Shown here: positions 6,705-11,110 of the stretch, piece after piece
Layout: each line of letters begins with the position of its first letter
Numbering within the stretch: position 1 is the stretch's first letter
Source of the DNA: an uncultured Aquabacterium sp.
GTDB lineage: Bacteria > Pseudomonadota > Gammaproteobacteria > Burkholderiales > Burkholderiaceae_C
Direction: 5' to 3'
Assembly: GCA_937923225.1 (NCBI GenBank)
Contig: CALAKR010000123.1
Coordinates: 1-11,110, forward strand
Length of the DNA stretch: 11,110 bases
The notes under the pieces: model-generated
Told to the model about the DNA's origin: nothing
The model's database searches: none
The model's input: only the letters and a program-made list of their open reading frames with translations
Made by a program: the position numbers and the translations under genes

Positions 6705-6713
6705 ACAACACGC

Positions 6714-9700
6714 ATGAAGCCGGGTTCCAACATCGCCTTCACCAGGCGGCATCTGCAAGCCCTCTGTCTGGGCACGACGATGTGGATGGCGCTCGGCGCC
6801 CAGGCCGCCACGGTGGTGCAAAGCACGCCGCAGGGCGAGGTCCGGCAGGTGCGTCAGGTCGTCGTGCGTTTCGACCAGGCCGTGGTGCCGCTGGGTGATC
6901 TGCGTCAGGAAGCCCCCTACAGCCTGGCCTGCCAGGGCGCCGCGCCCAAGGGCGAAGGCCGCTGGGTCAATGACCGGCAATGGGTGTATGACTTCGAACA
7001 GGATCTGGGGCCGGGCGTACGGTGCCAGGTCCAACCCCGCAATGGCTGGCGTCCGGCTGTGGCCGCCGCTGGCGCGTGGACGCAAGCCAAGGCTTTTTCT
7101 TTCCAGACAGGTGGCCCTGCGGTGCTGCGCGTGTCGCCCTCCGGTGGTGAGATCGAGGAACAGCAGCACTGGTTGCTGACGCTCAACGGCCCTGCCCTGC
7201 CCGCCAGCCTGCAAGGCAATGCCTGGTGCGAGATTGAAGGCGTGGGCGAGCGCGTGCCGCTGGTCGCGGTCACCGGCGCCCCGCGCGAGGCCGTGCTGAA
7301 AAGCCGCCGACTCAAGCCCGATGATGCCCGCCAGCTGCTGGTGCATTGCCAGCGGCCACTGCCCAACCAGGCCGCCGTGCGACTGGTGTGGGGCGCCGGC
7401 ATTGCCGCGCAATCGCTGCCGCAGGCCGTCACGCGTCAGGCCCAGCAGTTCAACTTCACGGTGCGCCCGCCCTTCGAGGTCGAGTTCAGCTGCGAGCGCG
7501 AAAAGGCCCAGGCCCCTTGCCTGCCCTTGCGGCCGCTCACGGTGCGCTTCTCGTCACCCGTGCCACGCGCGCTGGCCGAGCAGGTGCGCGTGGAGCGCGA
7601 AGGCAGCGATACGCTCAAGCCCTGGTTCGACAAGGACGACAAGGCCGAAACCGTCGAGCAGCTCACCTTCAAGGCCCCCCTGCCCGAAAACGCCAATCTG
7701 GCGGTGGTCCTGCCGGCCAAGCTCAAGGACACGGCAGACCGAACCGTGGCCAACGCACACGCCTTCCCGATGGCCGTGCGCACCGGCGGCATGCCGCCGC
7801 TGGCCAAGTTCGCCACCGCGCCCTTCGGCGTGGTCGAACTGGAGAGCGAACCCGGCCAGCCGCCGCTGTTGCCGATCACGGTGCGTCACGTCGAAGCTGA
7901 CCTGGGCATCAAATCCCTCGACGCTTCCAGAAGCAGCCTCGAGGGCCGCAGCAAGACCTTGACGCAGGACATCGACATCCTGCGCTGGATCGCCAAGGTG
8001 CAGAAGCACCATGAGACCTCGTTCACCGCCAAGGAGCTGGGCTATCCCGCCTCGCAGTGGAAGGAATGGCGCACCGACCGCGACGGCGATGGCCGCGAGA
8101 TCCGCTACCAGGCCGATCGCCGCATCGGCTCGCGCGAGCTGTCGCTGCTCAACGCGGAAAAGCAGACGCAGCGCCTGAAGCTGCCGCCCACCGACGCCAA
8201 GGACACCCGCCCCTTCGAGGTCGTCGGCATCCCGCTGCCGGGCCCCGGCTACCACGTGATCGAGGTGGCCTCGCCCAAGCTGGGTGCCTCGCTGCTGGCC
8301 CAGCCCGCGCCGATGTACGTGCGCACCGGCGTGCTGGTGAGCAACCTGGGCGTGCACCTCAAGCTGGGCCGCGAGAACAGCCTGGTGTGGGTCACCACGC
8401 TGGACAAGGCCCGGCCCGTGGCCGGCGCCGACGTGGCCATCCTCAACTGCCGCGGCGAATCCCTGTGGGCTGGCCGCACCGATGCGCAAGGCCGCGCCGT
8501 GGTCAACCAGCCTCTGGCCGTGCCGCGCTACCAGGGCTGCATCGTCGACAACGGCCTGTTCGTGTCGGCACGCAAAGCCATCGACCAAGGCCCGCACAAG
8601 GGCAAGACCGACCTGGCCTTTGCCTTCTCGGACTGGAACAAGGGCGTGGAGCCCTGGCGCTTCAACGTGCCCACGCAATCACCGCAATACGGTGACAACG
8701 CGCCCGAGATGCGCGTGCACACCGTGACCGACCGTGCCTTGCTGCGCGCCGGCGAAACGGTGTCGATGAAGCATTTCGCGCGGCTGGAGACGCGCCAGGG
8801 CCTGGCCGCCGTGCCGCGTGAGCGCTGGCCATCCACGCTACGCATCATCCACAGCGGCAGCGGCGACGAGGTCACGCAGCCCCTGTCATGGCGCACCAAT
8901 GGCACGGCCCTGTCTACCTGGGCCATCCCGCAGGAGGCCAAGCTGGGCGTCTACGAGGTCTACCTCAGCACGCAAGGCCCGGAAGGCGAGCGGCGCCTGC
9001 AGGCCGGCCAGTTCCGCGTCGAAGAGTTCCGCCTGCCCTTGATCCAGGCCCGCGTGGCCGGCCCGAAGGAGCTGCAGGTCTCGCCCACCGAGCTGCCCTT
9101 GTCCGTGCAGATGAGTTTCCTGTCGGGTGGCGGCTTCGGCGGTGCCCCCGGCCGCGTGAGCGCCCTGCTGCGCGAGCGCAGCGTGAACTTCGCCCAATAT
9201 GACGAGTTCAATTTCGAGCCACCGCGTGCGCCCCGCGACAACGCGCCAGCCAGCAACGATGAAGACAGCGGCGACGAAGGCGATCCGGGCCTGATCGCCG
9301 GTGGCCGCCTGATCGCCGACAAGCTGCCGCTGGTGACCGACCGCGAAGGCAACGCCCGCCTCGTGCTGCCCAAGCTGCCGCCCACGAAGCGGCCCATGGC
9401 CGTGCAGGCCGAGTTGAGCTTCAACGACCCGAACGGCGAAGTGCAGACCGTGTCCACCGAGGTGCCGCTGTGGCCCAGCCAGGTGGTGCTAGGCCTCAAG
9501 ACCGGCAGCTGGGCCAGCACCCGTGGCCAGATGAAGTTCCAGGCCCTGGCGCTGGACACCACCGGCAAGCCCATCGCCAAGCAGGACGTGAAGGTGATCG
9601 CCCGCGTCAGCCAACACCTGAGCACGCGCAAGCGCATCGTCGGCGGCTTCTACAGCTACGACAACCGCACCGAGGTGAAGGCGCTGGGCACCGTCTGCAG

Positions 9701-11110
9701 CGGCCAGACCGACGCGCGTGGCCTGCTGCTGTGCGAGGCCGAGCTGGACAGCGCCGGCGAGGTCGAACTGGTGGCCCAGGCCAAGGATGTGCGCGGCAAC
9801 GCCACCGAGGCCGCCACCACCGTGTGGGTCACGCGCCATGGCGAACTCTGGTTCTCGCAGGACAACGACGACCGCATGGACGTGCTGCCCGAGAAGAAGC
9901 GCTACGAGCCCGGCGAGACCGCACGCCTGCAGGTGCGCATGCCTTACCGCGAGGCCACGGTGCTGGTCACCGTCGAGCGCGAAGGCGTGATCGACAGCCG
10001 CGTGCTCACGCTCAAGGGCGATGACCCGACCATCGAGCTGCCCATCCCCAAGGCCACGAGTTGGGCACCCAACGTGTTCGTCAGCGTGATGGCGCTGCGT
10101 GGCCGCGTGCACGAGGTGCCGTGGTACTCCTTCTTCACCTGGGGCTGGCGCAAGCCGCTGGCCTGGTGGCACGCCTTCTGGAACGAAGGCCGCGAGTACC
10201 AGGCTCCCACGGCCATGGTCGATCTGTCGCGCCCCTCCTTCAAGCTGGGCGTGGCGCAACTGCACATCGGCCGCGCACCGCATGAACTCGATGTGGCGGT
10301 GACGCCGGACAAGCAGCGCTACAGCATCCGCCAGACGGTGCGCACCAAGGTGCGCGTGACGCAAGGCGGCCAGCCCGTGCAGGGCGAAGTGGCCTTCGCC
10401 GCCGTAGATGAGGCCCTGCTGGCCCTGGCCGACAACCCCTCGTGGAAGCTGCTCGACGGCCTGCTGCAGGATCGCCCCTGGGGCGTGGAGACCAGCACCG
10501 CGCAGAACGAGATCATCGGCCGGCGCCACTACGGCCGCAAGGCCATCGCCCCGGGCGGCGGCGGCGGCCACAGCGCCAGCCGCGAGCTGTTCGACACCCT
10601 GCTGCTGTGGCGCGGCGACGTGGCGCTCGATGCCAACGGCGAGGCCGTGATCGAAGTGCCGCTCAACGATTCGCTCACCAGCTTCCGCCTGGTCGCCATC
10701 GCGCAAGGCCCCGCGCGCCTGAAGACCACGCCCCAGCAGGAAGCTTTCGGCACCGGCAGCGCCAGCGTGCAGGTCAGCCAGGACCTGCAGATGCTCTCGG
10801 GCCTGCCGCCGCTGGTGCGCGAGGGTGATCGTTTCGACGCCCTCTTCACCCTGCGCAACACCACGGGCCAAGCCATGAAGGTGCGCGCAGAACTCAAACC
10901 AGCCGATGGCAACACCACGCCCGTGCCCGCCGCACAGGATGTGGACGTGCCCGCACAAGGCGCCAAGGAAGTGCGCTGGACGCTGACCGTGCCCGCCGGC
11001 CTTACCGCGCTGAACTGGCAGGCCTCGGCCACCACGGCGCGCGCGGACATCGCCGACCGCCTCACTGTCAAACAGCAGGTGCAGCCCGCTGTGCCCGAGG
11101 GTGTGCTGCA
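6714..11110 (+). CDS. Bacterial alpha-2-macroglobulin family protein, periplasmic (3' end beyond window)
   Basis: One frame is open from the ATG to the window edge, 1465 codons, with no stop and no frameshift found on reading it through. Bacterial alpha-2-macroglobulins are large periplasmic proteins thought to trap proteases that breach the outer membrane. A signal peptide ends AQA/AT at residues 29-33. There is no convincing lipobox, so the product is probably soluble and not anchored. The early domains carry a cysteine pair at 260 and 269. Macroglobulin-type beta domains follow: YHVIEVASPKLG near 505-516, LGRENSLVWVTTLDKARPVAGADV near 545-570 and TDRALLRAGETVSMK near 671-685. The bait-region domain has KVRVTQGGQPVQGEVAFAAVDEALLAL near 1211-1237. 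The A2M domain has LFDTLLLWRGD near 1292-1302, LNDSLTSFRLVAIAQG near 1317-1332 and LPPLVREGDRFDALFTLRN near 1363-1381. The CxEQ thioester site of such proteins would lie downstream, so its presence is unknown. A close linkage to the penicillin-binding protein gene pbpC is common in this family but cannot be checked here. Confidence 0.95.
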   Translation, partial: MKPGSNIAFTRRHLQALCLGTTMWMALGAQAATVVQSTPQGEVRQVRQVVVRFDQAVVPLGDLRQEAPYSLACQGAAPKGEGRWVNDRQWVYDFEQDLGPGVRCQVQPRNGWRPAVAAAGAWTQAKAFSFQTGGPAVLRVSPSGGEIEEQQHWLLTLNGPALPASLQGNAWCEIEGVGERVPLVAVTGAPREAVLKSRRLKPDDARQLLVHCQRPLPNQAAVRLVWGAGIAAQSLPQAVTRQAQQFNFTVRPPFEVEFSCEREKAQAPCLPLRPLTVRFSSPVPRALAEQVRVEREGSDTLKPWFDKDDKAETVEQLTFKAPLPENANLAVVLPAKLKDTADRTVANAHAFPMAVRTGGMPPLAKFATAPFGVVELESEPGQPPLLPITVRHVEADLGIKSLDASRSSLEGRSKTLTQDIDILRWIAKVQKHHETSFTAKELGYPASQWKEWRTDRDGDGREIRYQADRRIGSRELSLLNAEKQTQRLKLPPTDAKDTRPFEVVGIPLPGPGYHVIEVASPKLGASLLAQPAPMYVRTGVLVSNLGVHLKLGRENSLVWVTTLDKARPVAGADVAILNCRGESLWAGRTDAQGRAVVNQPLAVPRYQGCIVDNGLFVSARKAIDQGPHKGKTDLAFAFSDWNKGVEPWRFNVPTQSPQYGDNAPEMRVHTVTDRALLRAGETVSMKHFARLETRQGLAAVPRERWPSTLRIIHSGSGDEVTQPLSWRTNGTALSTWAIPQEAKLGVYEVYLSTQGPEGERRLQAGQFRVEEFRLPLIQARVAGPKELQVSPTELPLSVQMSFLSGGGFGGAPGRVSALLRERSVNFAQYDEFNFEPPRAPRDNAPASNDEDSGDEGDPGLIAGGRLIADKLPLVTDREGNARLVLPKLPPTKRPMAVQAELSFNDPNGEVQTVSTEVPLWPSQVVLGLKTGSWASTRGQMKFQALALDTTGKPIAKQDVKVIARVSQHLSTRKRIVGGFYSYDNRTEVKALGTVCSGQTDARGLLLCEAELDSAGEVELVAQAKDVRGNATEAATTVWVTRHGELWFSQDNDDRMDVLPEKKRYEPGETARLQVRMPYREATVLVTVEREGVIDSRVLTLKGDDPTIELPIPKATSWAPNVFVSVMALRGRVHEVPWYSFFTWGWRKPLAWWHAFWNEGREYQAPTAMVDLSRPSFKLGVAQLHIGRAPHELDVAVTPDKQRYSIRQTVRTKVRVTQGGQPVQGEVAFAAVDEALLALADNPSWKLLDGLLQDRPWGVETSTAQNEIIGRRHYGRKAIAPGGGGGHSASRELFDTLLLWRGDVALDANGEAVIEVPLNDSLTSFRLVAIAQGPARLKTTPQQEAFGTGSASVQVSQDLQMLSGLPPLVREGDRFDALFTLRNTTGQAMKVRAELKPADGNTTPVPAAQDVDVPAQGAKEVRWTLTVPAGLTALNWQASATTARADIADRLTVKQQVQPAVPEGVL
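9219..9299 (+). other. Acidic, disordered insert in the alpha-2-macroglobulin
   Basis: Residues about 836-862 begin proline- and arginine-rich (PPRAPRDNAPAS). They then become strongly acidic (NDEDSGDEGD, 848-857) and end in Gly-rich sequence. The segment interrupts an otherwise beta-rich domain and is very likely a solvent-exposed loop. Confidence 0.6.
10467..10583 (+). other. Candidate bait region of the alpha-2-macroglobulin
   Basis: Residues about 1252-1290 lie between the VDEALLAL element of the bait-region domain and RELFDTLLLWRG of the A2M domain. This is where the protease-sensitive loop sits in human alpha-2-macroglobulin (before RKYFPETWIWD). The stretch contains arginine and lysine sites (GRRHYGRKA, 1269-1277) and a run of five glycines (1281-1285), as expected for an exposed, cleavable loop. 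The assignment is by position and composition. Confidence 0.5.

Noticed and set aside
9489..10958. Minus-strand open frame of 489 codons opposite the alpha-2-macroglobulin gene, and a similar one at 7554-8678
   Set aside because: The plus strand encodes a continuous recognisable protein. The opposite frames are His/Gly/Ala/Leu/Gln-rich with no motif.

Overview
The window is GC-rich. Its codons strongly favour G or C in third position, and the gene families and their arrangement look like a beta-proteobacterium of the order Burkholderiales (Comamonadaceae or Leptothrix/Aquabacterium-type). The taxonomic call is inference from composition and family style. I saw no RNA genes, CRISPR arrays, insertion sequences or phage genes. 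All stretches without genes are shorter than 150 bases.

Left part (1-1548): the promoter-proximal end of an iron-regulated heme utilisation operon, read leftward. A near-perfect Fur box lies over the promoter. It is followed by a 77-residue protein with a GTG start that I do not recognise, a HemS/ChuS/PhuS-type heme-handling protein, and the first 25 codons of an exported protein. That last protein is probably the periplasmic heme-binding component of an ABC importer. The genes are packed with a 3-base gap and a 4-base overlap, each with its own good ribosome binding site, so they are very probably cotranscribed and translationally coupled.

Middle part (1549-5737): an exported M48 metalloprotease of the BepA/YfgC type with a TPR-like C-terminus is read leftward, and moaC (molybdenum cofactor synthesis) is read divergently from it. 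moaC converges with a 607-residue polytopic membrane protein of the Wzy/WaaL/PglL family. That protein's QPNH, DHTHN and LEYPLWY motifs point to a PglL-like O-oligosaccharyltransferase or O-antigen ligase. No pilin or glycan synthesis gene is in view to tell which.

Right part (5738-11110): a TetR/AcrR-type regulator with an inverted repeat at its own 5' end, then a very large exported bacterial alpha-2-macroglobulin read rightward. The latter is open for 1465 codons and runs off the window. Its region corresponding to the bait loop is rich in arginine and glycine. The thioester domain, if there is one, lies beyond the window edge.

The three parts appear functionally independent: iron and heme acquisition, cofactor synthesis, and envelope or periplasm maintenance and defence. 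I did not find a convincing new multi-gene system. The items most worth a second look are the small heme-operon protein, the architecture of the alpha-2-macroglobulin, and the orphan PglL-like ligase.
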